Assembly (NCBI GenBank): GCA_012064415.1
Contig: SSNU01000096.1
Location: 1-64,000 of the forward strand
Direction: 5' to 3'
DNA length: 64,000 nt
From: Gyrodactylus bullatarudis
Taxonomy: Eukaryota > Platyhelminthes > Monogenea > Gyrodactylidea > Gyrodactylidae
This document shows, in pieces, positions 24,201 through 32,643 of this stretch; positions within the stretch are counted from its first letter, which is position 1; each line of letters begins with the position of its first letter. Position numbers and translations under genes: made by a program. The notes beneath the pieces are model-generated. The model did not search any database. It was given only the letters and a program-made list of their open reading frames with translations, and was not told the DNA's origin.

Positions 24201-27200
24201 TATCCTTGGAGTTCGAATATGCTTTTACCATTTGAAGAGATAAATTCTGAAAATAAAGAAAATTAATTTTCAAATTTCGATTTGGCGCCAAAATCCTATT
24301 TTTTATTGATTTTAAAGTGGCAGAATGGTCAAAAGAAGTTAACCAAAATATTAATTAGGCTAAATTTTATCTCAAGATTCACCTGATTATTTTAAATACC
24401 AAAAAATCATAGATTCCCATCTTCATATTAACCAGCCGGGACAAGATTGAAATAAATTCAAGATTTAGAGTTATAATAATGCCTCGATGCTATTCCTTAC
24501 CGTCGACTTGGGAATATAATTAGACACAAGGGATCGCCCTATACTTTACCTTATATTCCATTTTAGTATTTATTACAAGATTACTACTGTACAAATTTTA
24601 ATATTCCTTTGTCCCCTATAGCTATTTATTGAAAAACAATAATAATCTCTTCCCTTCTTTTAAATAAAGGCAAACATCAATAATTTGAAACAGGAAATTG
24701 ATTCTCTGCATCGGGAGTTGCAGAATCGAAATCAGACCATCTCCAAGATGGATATGAACTGCGTAAGTCAAGTCTAAATTATAATAAATAATAAGCATAT
24801 ATCTACTTATTAGTAAACTTACGATATATATATTTTAAAATTAAATAGCAAGAGAATCATATCAAGAAACTTGAGGCAGCGCAACAACAGATTCGTCTCT
24901 ACGAAGAAGAGGCAAGCAATTTGAGCAGAGTTTTGGACGAACAACGTAAAGGTCTCGAAGAACGAGATCGTCTCATTCGTGAACTACGCGAGCACAACAA
25001 TACAGGTGGTGTCAATAAGGAGGAATATGAACGCCTGATTCGTGAACATTCCCAGTGCAGTAGTCAACTGGAACAACGCTCAAAACAAATAACAACATTA
25101 GCCAATCAGCTGGAATCACAAACTGAAGAAATTCTTTCAATCAAGTATGTATTAGGCATTATGTTTCAGTCAGAAATCACTTTCTGCGACGATGCTAGCT
25201 AGTATAAAAGGCACACTTTCAGCGATTAACTCTTCATGTGCCTTTGTGAAGCTCGTCTGAATGTGAATTTAAACTTATCGACGTGATTTCGGATTCAGTA
25301 AAATATGATCTAAAATTAATTTTATAACAAAAGTTATTAAAACTTTGGTCAACAATGGTTGAGAATACATAATATCGTACATACTGTTTATTTCAATCAA
25401 GAGGTCACAAAAATAAGCTATGAATTGATATATCTTCCAACTCTATTTGGAGGAGTCGAATGAGAGTTTTTTAGTTTGAAAAATTTTCGCCTAGTAAATT
25501 AAAGTTGGTTGTTATGAAGTTGGGAATCTATGATTTTTACAGAAATCTCGTTATTTTCATCAAATTTCGATTTGGCGCCAAAATCGAACTTTGAACCGAA
25601 AGTTTTTATTGATTTAAATGTTAGATGTAGATTAAAAGGGGTTTTTCAGGATCAAGATCATCCAAGATAATCAATTCAATTGAATCTTATTCGATGCATA
25701 GCCTTATTATCGTTTGAGAGCTGAATTTCGAAACCATTTTCACTACTTGAAAATCAATGAAATTTCGATAATTCAAAATCTCTCAAAATGGGGTAACTGT
25801 CGGTAATTCGACAGTGCTAGTCAGCCTTATTATCTAAACGTAATCCTGAAAACCCCCTTTCGATCAACCTCCTCAACTTTTAAATAAATAAAAATTTTCG
25901 GTTAAAAGTTCAAAAAATTAGATTTTTGGCGCCAAATCAAAATTAGAAAAATGGCCATAAATTTCATTTTTTTTCAGAATTTTTTTCTTCTACTGGTAAA
26001 TGTGGGCAACATGAAAATATTGAGATTTCTGTTAAAATTATAGATTCCCAACTTCATATCAATTAGCATTAATAGGTGTAATTCTTTTCTTCAGAATTGA
26101 ATAGATTTCAAGGGATTTTGATCTAATCACTCAAGCATTTTGCATTAGGCAAATCAAAATCGAATTTTATGATTTTTTCTACTCTTGGGTTATATATGTT
26201 ACGTTCAGTGTAAAAAAATTGTTCTGGAAAAATAGTCTTCGTATATGCCGAAACCAAGAAACTATTCATTTTCAACAGATTTGAAGAAGCAGAAAACATA
26301 AAAATAAGTGATCAAATTCGAGATTGAAAAAAATTCTGAGACCTAATGATCCATTAATAAAAAATTTTGGAGGCCTTTCAAATTGAGAGAAAAATCGATC
26401 TTGGGGACAAAAAGTTTTGTTTAGAAAAATCAAAAGAACATTACTTTGCTCTAAAAAAATAATGAGCAAATTTTATTGAAGAAATTTTTTTTAAAGTAAT
26501 GTTCTTTTGTTTTTTCTAAACAGAACTTTTTGTAAAATTCGATTTTGATTTGCCTAATGCAAAATGCTTGAGTGATTAGATCAAAATGTATGAGTTAAGC
26601 ACAGGTGCAAGGGGATTGACTACTGGAATGCTATTTACACATTAAAAATGTCTATCCTCTGGTGGGGAGGGTTAGGTATTCTCTCTATCTTGTTTAAACT
26701 TTTTGTTCATATTTTATCATAAAAAATTGTTTATAGTTTTCTTAGCCGATTTATATTTGCAATGAATCTTACACCTTTACAGTTTCTCAAAAATATTTGG
26801 GGATAATATATTCAATTGCCTATCGAATGGTGTAATCCTTTTTTCTTACACCCTTAGATAATAGAGTTATTTTATCTTAGTTATTACTAAAGACACAGCA
26901 ATGATTTTTGGTTCATTTGAAAGAGCAAAAAATTCTCTATCTCATGATGCAATGCCCGCAGTATTTAATTTTAAAACAAATGCTTTATGGTAAGTTTTGA
27001 AATATTGGGAATAGAAAAAATCTGCTCAATTCTGATTGAACCTTGGATACTGAACATTCATTGGCTACTGATTTGGGGCAGAGAGGTATAAAACTAAACC
27101 TCCATGAAATATTTAACTTATCTCGAGTCATCATGTGTGAAATTGACTGTATACTAAATTTCGACTTCCTTAAGATTCATAATTACAGCAAAGTTAAAAA

Positions 27201-29839
27201 GTCCCTCAAAAATAATCGATGACTGTGAAAACTGACCAGACATGGGACTCTTTTACATGTCATCGATGATTAAAAAAGCCGTCAGTTTCTCTTTTATTCA
27301 GGTAAAGATATGAGGGATAAACGTTCTATAGATTAATTTACTTAATTTTTCAATAAATGATCAAATTCTACCAAAATGAGGCAAAAAGAGTGGCAAATAA
27401 ATGTTAAAAATGACAACTTTGGTGCTCTAGTCATGTTGCCAAAGACCGTAATTTTGGCGCTTCCCTCAATGTAGTCATATTAAAGTTAAGTCCTTATTAC
27501 ATACAGGGAATTAGAATCTTGATTTATTTTCATATTGTCTCTATAAGGTTAGTATTTCAATCGGTTATTTTCTACCAATTGTGAAACAACTGTTGACAAC
27601 ACCAGAGATTTCAAGAGTTCTTCCGGATGAATGAAACTACAAACCAATTTCCAACACCTAGAGCACATCTTTCTAATGACCAGCTAGAATTTAACAGTAT
27701 ATTATATAGTGAAACACAACTTTATCTAATTTACTCTTCTTACTGACTGTAATTATAGCTGGAGAGATAGTTTTTTATTATGAAAAGAGCTGTTATTATT
27801 ATTTCTTGTGTATTGAAATTATCAATATCAATTATTCTAACATAGATTTATCTTGTTTAGAGTATGTACTTTTTCATACATAAATAGTTAAATGAGCAAA
27901 CATCTTTCTTCTACATTTTCCGATTGATTTTCAATAAGCTTCTTTTCGGTAAATCATATCAAAAGTTTCTACATAATCTTTGTCACCAATATAACCGATT
28001 ATACAGCTATTCTCGATGAATGAAGGTATCGAAATTTTTGAAAGATTCTCGATGAATTTGGTAATTCATGATTTTTACACAAGTCTCATTTTTTCATCAA
28101 GATATCGAAATTTTTGAAAGACTTTTTGGTAGCTGATTCAAAATGTACACTCTTTTAGAAAATTTTAGAGACATTTTAAAAGTCGAAATGGCGCGAAATT
28201 TTAATTTTCTTAAACTTTGAGTTGAAATATTTTTGTTGATTTCAAGGTCTGAGAGGAATCAAACGTTATTTTTCAGGATCTTCATTAGACAAAGAAAATA
28301 ATTACTCTTATTCATTTTTTTAAAAAAACCCCTCATTTACGTGCGAAGGTCTACTTCCAATTTTTCAATCATTTCACTGCTTGAAAATTGAAAAAAAACT
28401 AGGGTGATCAAAGATCATTTCAAAATGATGGGTTTTTTCAAAAAAATGAATAAGAGTAATTATTTTCTTTGTCTAATGAAGATCCTGAAAAATAACGTTT
28501 GATTCCTCTCAGACCTTGAAATCAACAAAAATATTTCAACTCAAAGTTTAAGAAAATTAAAATTTCGCGCCATTTCGACTTTTAAAATGTCTCTAAAATT
28601 TTCTAAAAGAGTGTACATTTTGAATCAGCTACCAAAAAGTCTTTCAAAAATTTCGATATCTTGATGAAAAAATGAGACTTGTGTAAAAATCATGAATTAC
28701 CAAATTCATCGAGAATCGCTTTATATTCTCTAGGGTTATTCGAATTCAAGTGATCTAATAAAATACAACTCTTTGATTGATAGTTTCGTTAAAATCATAA
28801 TTTCTCATCTTCATATAGACTAGTTTTGACAATGATCTGACTTGATTTTCCTATGAACCAATTAGATTCAATTATTGCGTTTTTTTATCATCTCTCAGGC
28901 CATAGCCTAGCTTTATTATGTGTGATTTTTATCTCAATGAATAAAACGATTTTTTTCCTATTTCTCAAGACAAGAAGCTTTGACAGCCTCCTTGTGTGAA
29001 AAAGATGCCAACATGGCCTTGATGGAGTTAACAGCGCCAAAGAATGATAGCTCTGCAGCCGTTCTTGAACAAATGCGAACAGAAAGAGCTCAAATTCAAA
29101 CCCAACTTAAACAACTGGTTTGTTTTCATACTCTAAATCTTCCATTTTTGAATTAAAAATTGCATAAAATGGAAAATATAACTGTAGGGCTGAGTTACTT
29201 TTCACACAAGCAAACTGATTGTTACCATTCAAATTTTTGATAGACCCGCCATTTTCTACAGAGTGAAGTTCTTTTTGAATTTTGAACACCATGTCTGACC
29301 TAGTTCATCTAGATGAAATTTTTCCTCGTGAATATTCACTTGATTGATTCCATAGGGCTCTACCATGATTACCAATTAGCTCATTCTTCTTCCCTTTGAC
29401 AGACCAGCCTATTTATTTAAAGCCTTGATTTCCAAAATGACCCCGGAATTTTTCATCGTTACCAAAGGTTGCATATTCTTAAATCATGTCTTCATAGCCT
29501 AACACTATGGACCAGATCTCGTCAATAAACAAAAATTTTGTAGAATATCTTGGTGAATTTCTTCTCGCAAATTGGCCCAAAACATCTAACATTCTGGAAA
29601 TTTCCGGGGTTATTTATGGAAAAATATTTTCTTTGGGGTCATCCTTGTTTTACTTGAGCAGCAATTTTTCGGATCTTCTCCTCTATTTTCATGGTAAATT
29701 ATTTGGCTTGAATTTGTATTTCAAATTGCTTCTTAAAGAAGAGTGGTACTCCAACTCGGGTACTAAAATTTTTTTCACCTTACAGAGTACCGCCAGAGCA
29801 GCAATGAATGAAGAGAAGAAAATGAGGAATAATCGATGA
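5179..29839 (+). CDS. ERC: ELKS/ERC/Bruchpilot (CAST family) presynaptic active-zone scaffold, 32 exons
   Basis: Exons, all with consistent phase: 5179-6096, 6153-6854, 7127-7294, 7550-7717, 7863-8017, 8078-8342, 8422-8612, 8669-8804, 8905-9036, 9092-9220, 11089-11214, 14037-14342, 14414-14533, 14607-14981 (or 14999), 15685-15789, 15841-15969, 18508-18633, 20371-20487, 21189-21314, 21375-21500, 21558-21701, 21760-21978, 22036-22083, 22186-22194, 22312-22524, 22580-23065, 23120-23737, 23859-23936, 24670-24762, 24849-25144, 28970-29117, 29786-29839. The product is about 2341 aa, mostly coiled coil. Diagnostic ERC blocks are MNSIKTFWSPELKRERTMRK near residue 270, EICRLRDDGV near residue 500, and EKDANMALMEL near the C-terminus. 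ERC proteins organise release sites and bind RIM, liprin and calcium channels. It is about twice vertebrate length. The C-terminal IWA PDZ ligand is not encoded in the last exon. More 5' exons are possible. Confidence 0.92.
9623..10811 (-). CDS. secreted acidic Ser/Asp/Tyr-rich protein, copy 1 (nested in ERC intron, interrupted by assembly gap)
   Basis: The 5' part (10811 down to the gap) has a signal peptide (MKTAILASALFALARCSP) and a repetitive acidic segment rich in S, D, N and Y with DMYGQDD. The 3' part (about 9745-9623) matches the end of the intact paralogue at 47632-47952 and stops at the same place (SDST-Tyr-Val-stop). Homology breaks off at about 9745; unrelated sequence then runs to the gap at 10147. 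Either an insertion, an intron or extra internal repeats lie between, so this copy may be longer or broken. It lies antisense within an ERC intron. Function unknown; the composition fits a secreted matrix, adhesive or mineral-binding protein. Confidence 0.55.
10147..10580. other. assembly gap (434 N)
   Basis: Run of N inside the nested acidic-protein gene; the repetitive coding sequence on its right edge may be why assembly failed. Confidence 0.99.
10851..10860 (-). promoter_or_regulatory. TATA box of acidic secreted-protein gene, copy 1
   Basis: TATAAAAATA on the minus strand about 40 bp upstream of the ATG. The spacer, including GATGAATCTCAAATCGA, is conserved with the paralogue at 47632-47952. 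Confidence 0.6.
11089..11214 (+). CDS. ERC: ERC exon 11
   Basis: A 126-nt phase 0-0 exon with strong acceptor (cccaccag) and donor (gtgagt). It encodes a helical block with MRIVALLKLIHG. It is isolated between a 1.9-kb intron holding a nested gene and a 2.8-kb intron. Confidence 0.8.
13619..13628 (+). promoter_or_regulatory. TATA-like box for nested small-peptide gene
   Basis: TATATAAATA lies 43-34 bp upstream of the ATG at 13662, the right distance for a TATA promoter with a short leader. Confidence 0.45.
13662..13796 (+). CDS. 44-residue secreted peptide, nested in ERC intron
   Basis: A single short open frame begins at an ATG with a Lys (MLMKS) and a clear signal peptide (ILLTLVMVTLGMA-Q). 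After it come a Thr run and an acidic end with HDYDETGN. A TATA-like box sits just upstream and an AATAAA-like signal (cgaataaata) just after the stop. It lies on the same strand as ERC. The product after cleavage would be about 26 residues. No family recognised; it could be a peptide precursor or a short secreted matrix protein. Confidence 0.5.
   Translation: MLMKSILLTLVMVTLGMAQTTTTKEPIRMFIMENIDHDYDETGN
13868..13905 (-). repeat. decayed hammerhead-type repeat
   Basis: On the minus strand it reads CUGAUAA-GAACCGAU-GAAA-UAUAAGCUU, matching the copies at 52782 and 49206. It has an A in place of the essential G8 of CUGAUGA and no matching stem I 3' strand. Probably a dead relic. Confidence 0.4.
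14037..14981 (+). CDS. ERC: ERC exons 12-14
   Basis: Exon 12 (14037-14342) encodes a non-helical Ser/Gly/Asn/Gln-rich linker that separates two coiled-coil halves. Exons 13 (14414-14533) and 14 (14607-14981) resume coiled coil. Exon 14 could instead end at 14999 using gttttt; both donors keep phase 0. The shorter end is preferred because the extra residues contain a Trp and break the heptad character. Confidence 0.82.
15685..15969 (+). CDS. ERC: ERC exons 15-16
   Basis: Exons 15685-15789 (105 nt) and 15841-15969 (129 nt), both phase 0-0, encode coiled coil. The intron between them is 51 nt. The following intron (15970-18507) holds a MITE and a Penelope-like element. Confidence 0.8.
16205..16561. 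mobile_element. MITE-like element with ~34-bp terminal inverted repeats
   Basis: The left end (ttttcgtttatttcagtt... to ataatagacc, 16205-16239) is the reverse complement of the right end (16528-16561) with two mismatches. The internal sequence repeats cagtatcat several times and has no coding capacity. It lies in ERC intron 16 beside the Penelope-like element. Confidence 0.5.
16689..16727 (-). ncRNA. hammerhead ribozyme (type I, minimal stem III) of Penelope-like element
   Basis: On the minus strand: stem I strand AGACCA, core CUGAUGA (16721-16715), stem II UC-CUUU-GA, GAAA (16706-16703), stem III UGCGCA, cleavage triplet AUU, then UGGUUU (16694-16689). The last strand pairs with AGACCA over six pairs, one G-U. 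Hammerheads with a tiny stem III are known from Penelope-like elements. The copy at 39860 has compensatory changes in stems I and III. Confidence 0.6.
16909..17952 (-). pseudogene. Penelope-like reverse transcriptase / GIY-YIG endonuclease, truncated
   Basis: The 347-codon open frame has the RT catalytic box (YIRYVDDTSII, near residues 46-56), the SFLDV block, a thumb/linker region, and a C-terminal GIY-YIG endonuclease (YKFQCDCGASYIGRTIRKL near residue 260). These two domains together define Penelope-like elements. The first ~15 residues are out of frame with the RT. Just upstream the AMGSPLS motif lies in another frame, so one frameshift is present near 17895, and the RT fingers are absent. 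The copy is therefore inactive as a gene, although most of the frame is intact, which suggests recent insertion. Confidence 0.8.
18508..20487 (+). CDS. ERC: ERC exons 17-18
   Basis: Exons 18508-18633 (126 nt) and 20371-20487 (117 nt), phase 0-0, encode coiled coil. The 1.7-kb intron between them contains a repeat related to the hammerhead-bearing family (19137-19335). Confidence 0.8.
19137..19335 (+). repeat. dispersed repeat, hammerhead-bearing family (core damaged)
   Basis: It shares the block gatgtagcg..agttac..actagac and the block caatcagaggattt with the reverse complement of 52850-52995, and ends in GAACCGGTGAAA-AAAAGCTT like the other copies. The CUGAUGA part is replaced, so the ribozyme is not functional here. 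The remainder of ERC intron 17 (18634-20370) is AT-rich and unassigned. Confidence 0.5.
20488..21188. other. ERC intron 18, nothing recognised
   Basis: A 701-nt AT-rich intron without repeats or coding sequence that I can identify. Confidence 0.5.
21189..23936 (+). CDS. ERC: ERC exons 19-28 (central and C-terminal coiled coils)
   Basis: Ten closely spaced exons, including a 9-nt microexon and the two longest coiled-coil exons of the second half (486 and 618 nt). Exon 19 ends at a GC donor (gcaagt). Exon 21 contains a Ser/Pro-rich break (RSSAGSPRLHP). All junctions are phase 0. Confidence 0.85.
22186..22194 (+). CDS. ERC: ERC 9-nt microexon
   Basis: Nine bases between a strong acceptor (cgtatttag) and a strong donor (gtaagt), flanked by introns of 102 and 117 nt. 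Being three codons in phase 0, it can be skipped without breaking the frame. That fits an alternatively spliced, perhaps neuronal, microexon inserting Arg-His-Ile. Confidence 0.55.
24183..24429. repeat. foldback repeat, short form (247 bp)
   Basis: The ends AATATGAAGTTGGGAATCTA and ATAGATTCCCATCTTCATATT are near-perfect inverted repeats. The inside carries the family block TTTCGATTTGGCGCCAAAATC. It lies in ERC intron 28 (23937-24669), the rest of which is unassigned. Confidence 0.6.
24670..25144 (+). CDS. ERC: ERC exons 29-30
   Basis: Exon 24670-24762 and exon 24849-25144 encode coiled coil. Exon 30 ends in phase 2 at gtatgt and joins exon 31 after a 3.8-kb intron full of palindromic repeats. 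Confidence 0.82.
25513..26058. repeat. foldback repeat, long form (546 bp)
   Basis: It begins TATGAAGTTGGGAATCTATG and ends with its reverse complement. Each half contains TTTTTATTGATTT-like, GGCGCCAAA and TTTTTCAGGATCA-like blocks in opposite orientation, so the whole element is an imperfect palindrome with no coding capacity. A non-autonomous DNA transposon or foldback element is likely. Confidence 0.6.
26115..26587. repeat. nested inverted repeat, 55-bp outer arms
   Basis: Arms 26115-26169 and 26533-26587 are inverted copies (ATTTTGATCTAATCACTCAA to its complement). An inner inverted pair lies at about 26408-26446 and 26493-26532. Another foldback type in ERC intron 30. Confidence 0.6.
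28044..28717. repeat. long perfect hairpin: 288-bp inverted arms, 98-bp loop
   Basis: Arms 28044-28331 and 28430-28717 are equal in length and inverted, with a single mismatch noticed near the loop. The arm sequence belongs to the foldback family (ATGATTTTTACACAAGTCTC, GGCGCGAAATTT, TTTTTCAGGATC). Transcribed as part of ERC intron 30, it would form a long duplex RNA. The near identity of the arms implies a recent inversion-duplication or gene conversion. Confidence 0.85.
28970..29839 (+). CDS. ERC: ERC exons 31-32 (C-terminus)
   Basis: Exon 28970-29117 carries the family-diagnostic EKDANMALMEL block. Exon 29786-29839 encodes 17 residues ending in NNR before TGA. The usual ERC end (acidic DDEEG followed by IWA) is not present in this splice form. 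Confidence 0.8.
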
Positions 29840-31109
29840 AACCCTATTAGCACTTACAAAAGAACTTATGACCCAACCAACCACCCCCTCCCCATTGTCA
29901 ATGGCCCTAAAAGAATACTCTTTCTTTTCTCTAGCTTTTTTTCAATTTTGATCTGCTTCCTCTGGTGACCTGTTTCTTCTCTCAGCTCTTGTATCTCATA
30001 TGAATGATGATGATGAAGAGGGGATGGAGGTTCTTGAATGTGCATTTGAGCACTGGGTAGTAACTACTATTATTATTTATTATTATTTTATCCTTGTATG
30101 CAATGAGACAGGTTTCAACACACCCCCAACCCAAAGAGGTGCAATACGATTCTTCCTCAAGATTATATATGAAATTAACCATCTTTTTGGCTTATTATTT
30201 ATTTAAAAAAGAAATCTATACTACAAATGATTAATGTTTAAAAGAAGGAGAAAATGACACATTTTTTGTACAGAGGGAAATATGTATCTATATCATATGA
30301 AATTAAAATCATGTGTGAAACATAATAATTTGTACTGTTATCCAATACATACAACATGATGCGCCAATCCCAAGGTTTAATCTGTCTAAAGGAGAGGAAA
30401 ATAATAATCAATTGCATATATCAACCGTATTAACACAACTGTTGTTGTTAATTGGCCATTTCTTCTTGCATTGAGTTGAAGGACCAATTTATAATAAAGA
30501 AAATACAATTCAATCATTCACTAAAGTTATATAAACATATACTGTATTTGGGAAAAGAAAAACGAGAAAATTTTATTGCTTATTAATTTAAATAAATCAA
30601 TTCTATCAAAAGATTTTCCATCTTCTCTTTTTACACCATTTTTCCATCTTTCTGCTCTGGTGACATTTTAAAATGTGTCTGTCTTGAATAATTCGCAGTA
30701 TTTTTTGCACTTTTTTTCAAAAATACAATACAATCGTTTTAATTACGTACGTAGCAAAATGACTTTATAAACTTGTCATAATTAACAATTATCGTACTAC
30801 TACCATTTAAGTGAAAAAAAATTCGTTTTTGAATGAAATTAATTTTTAATGAAAAAAAAATAAATGATTGTAGTTTTTCTGAAAGACAACACTTATTTTC
30901 ATTAGTTTATCTCTGTTTTCTTTTTTTTGTTGGCATTGCGAAATAAAATAAAAATCAAATCTGAAAAATAAAAAGCAATACTTTTGGCAATTTCTATAGT
31001 ATGAATGTTCTCGGTGTTTTTGTTTGTCTAAATACAGGTAACGCTGCGTGTCAACAATGTAATGTATAAATCAAATTTCAGTTCTTCTCGAATTGGTCTA
31101 TTGTCGTCG
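29840..31109. other. 3' flank of ERC and sHSP, no gene seen
   Basis: Probably the ERC 3' UTR followed by the sHSP 3' UTR (convergent). An out-of-frame NDDDEEGMEV at about 30001 resembles the acidic ERC C-terminus but does not join in frame. Confidence 0.45.
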
Positions 31110-32021
31110 TCAAGTTCTATAACAACATGTGTTATACATGCAGGGTCTGCTGTAAGTACACGTGGAACTGCATTTGAATGGAGCATCAAGATATATCTCA
31201 CCTTCCAATAGTTTCGCTGACAACTTGTACGAGTCCACGTTACTTGGAAGTACATGAGTGTAGCTGAATTCACGACAATTCCAATTTGCTGTGGAATTAT
31301 TGAAACCTGTCTTTGCATTTATGATGACAACTCCGTCCTCGTTCACTACAGAAATTTCCTCCGGTCGATAGCATGGATCGATACAAATCTTATGGGAATA
31401 TCTAGCTGTCACTGCAGCAGCTGGCGCACATGTTGTATTACAAACTGGACTGTATGCTCTGGAAATACATGGACGTGCCTGGCAAATGTCAAAACTTCGA
31501 CATGCCGATGCTGATCGCCTAGGAGATCGTGAGTTTGATCGAATCCTTGCATAATCTGAGCAAATGTTTGTTGTTCGACTTGGCCTTGGTGTGCAAGCGG
31601 TCACTGGTGTCTTGTCACATTCATCGACAAATCTAACTCTTGGCATTGAGGTGCATCGTTCGTTGGAGATATCCAAATTTGTACCTCTGCACTTGTTGAA
31701 AGGAGTCCTAATTTCCAACATTCCGTTTTCTTTATAGAGGGAAGTCGTTTGTTCTGGTATTACATCACAGGGGAGACGTATTTCCCTCGAGAAATTATGT
31801 CTAACATGAGAACCTTCACAACAGGTATCTTCACATGCAGCCTCAATGACAGCCCGATGTCCATACACAGAAACTTTTAATTCGGATGGATGAAATTCCC
31901 TTACGTTCACCTCTACAATGTAGTCATAACAGCAGGTTTTCGGATTCCATTCCTCACGACAACAAGCCGGCTCAGAGCAACTCGTCAACTTTGGTGTTAA
32001 CGAACGGTACATGTAAGGCAT
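31110..32021 (-). CDS. Cys-rich small heat shock protein with two alpha-crystallin domains
   Basis: A 303-aa frame. The first alpha-crystallin domain (about residues 31-110) runs from YDYIVEVNVREFHPSELKVS to GMLEIRTPF. The second (about 205-285) runs from HKICIDPCYRPEEISVV to GEIYLDAPF. Between them lies a Ser/Arg/Pro-rich linker. Two-domain small heat shock proteins are typical of flatworms. The protein is unusually Cys-rich (EPACCREE, TCCYDY, DTCCEG, a tail with PCMYNTCCYRT), which is rare for a cytosolic chaperone and recalls the sperm-tail sHSP ODF1. The ATG lies 9 bp after a good splice acceptor (cttttag), so a 5' UTR intron or trans-splicing is likely. It neighbours other Cys-rich genes at 33879-36445. 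Confidence 0.85.
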   Translation of the reverse strand: MPYMYRSLTPKLTSCSEPACCREEWNPKTCCYDYIVEVNVREFHPSELKVSVYGHRAVIEAACEDTCCEGSHVRHNFSREIRLPCDVIPEQTTSLYKENGMLEIRTPFNKCRGTNLDISNERCTSMPRVRFVDECDKTPVTACTPRPSRTTNICSDYARIRSNSRSPRRSASACRSFDICQARPCISRAYSPVCNTTCAPAAAVTARYSHKICIDPCYRPEEISVVNEDGVVIINAKTGFNNSTANWNCREFSYTHVLPSNVDSYKLSAKLLEGEIYLDAPFKCSSTCTYSRPCMYNTCCYRT

Positions 32022-32643
32022 GAGTCTATTCTAAAAGAGAGTTATGTAGCTATGTGCGTATGTTATTTTCGAATGTTGCTGTCACAATGTGAATTGGTGC
32101 CAGACAAATCGGAACAACCAGACAATTCTTCAGACAGATTACAACAATTTACCTGTCGTAATGATTATACTGATGTGTTATAATTTTTTATTTGAAATAC
32201 ATAGAGATATTATGTGAATGATGTTTTCTTAATTAATTTCGAAATATCTCATTGGTTGCTTTAGCATAATACGCATTAAATTCAGATTGAGATTTGCCAA
32301 TTAGAGAAGATCTTATGAATTAGTCATCACATGATTGAAATATCCACATGAGATGACTTGAAGATGAAAATTTAAACATTTGATTTGATTATATGAGAGA
32401 AAACTAGTTATTCATGAAATTCTAAGAATTTTCTTCAATCCAAATTAAATACGTTTTTATCAAGATTATGTTTTAACTAGAGAATTAAGATTATATTATT
32501 AAGAATAATTTAAATTCATTAAGAGTATTCAGGAGATATTTTCCAATTGTGATTCAAAAAATTGTTTAAATTTGAAAAAAAATTTGTTCGTCAGTTAAAT
32601 TATGTTTACGAGTCTTTAATAAAACTAAGTTCTAATCACGAAA
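32022..32643. promoter_or_regulatory. divergent intergenic region, sHSP / SAR1
   Basis: 622 bp between divergent start codons, presumably holding both promoters. A perfect heat shock element was not identified by eye. Confidence 0.35.

Larger units (their letters stand above)
25145..28969. other. ERC intron 30, rich in palindromic repeats
   Basis: A 3.8-kb intron containing foldbacks at 25513-26058, 26115-26587 and 28044-28717. A short copy of TTTGGGGCAGAGAGG (about 27071) also occurs near 9908 and 49158. No gene seen. Confidence 0.6.

Noticed and set aside
29986..30206. Possible alternative ERC last exon with NDDDEEGMEV
   Set aside because: It resembles the acidic ERC C-terminus, but joining exon 31 in phase 0 to the acceptor at 29985 gives an early stop, and the motif is not followed by IWA or a stop.
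31254..31514. Plus-strand Cys-rich frame
   Set aside because: Shadow of the small heat shock protein gene on the other strand; its Cys content mirrors that gene's codons.
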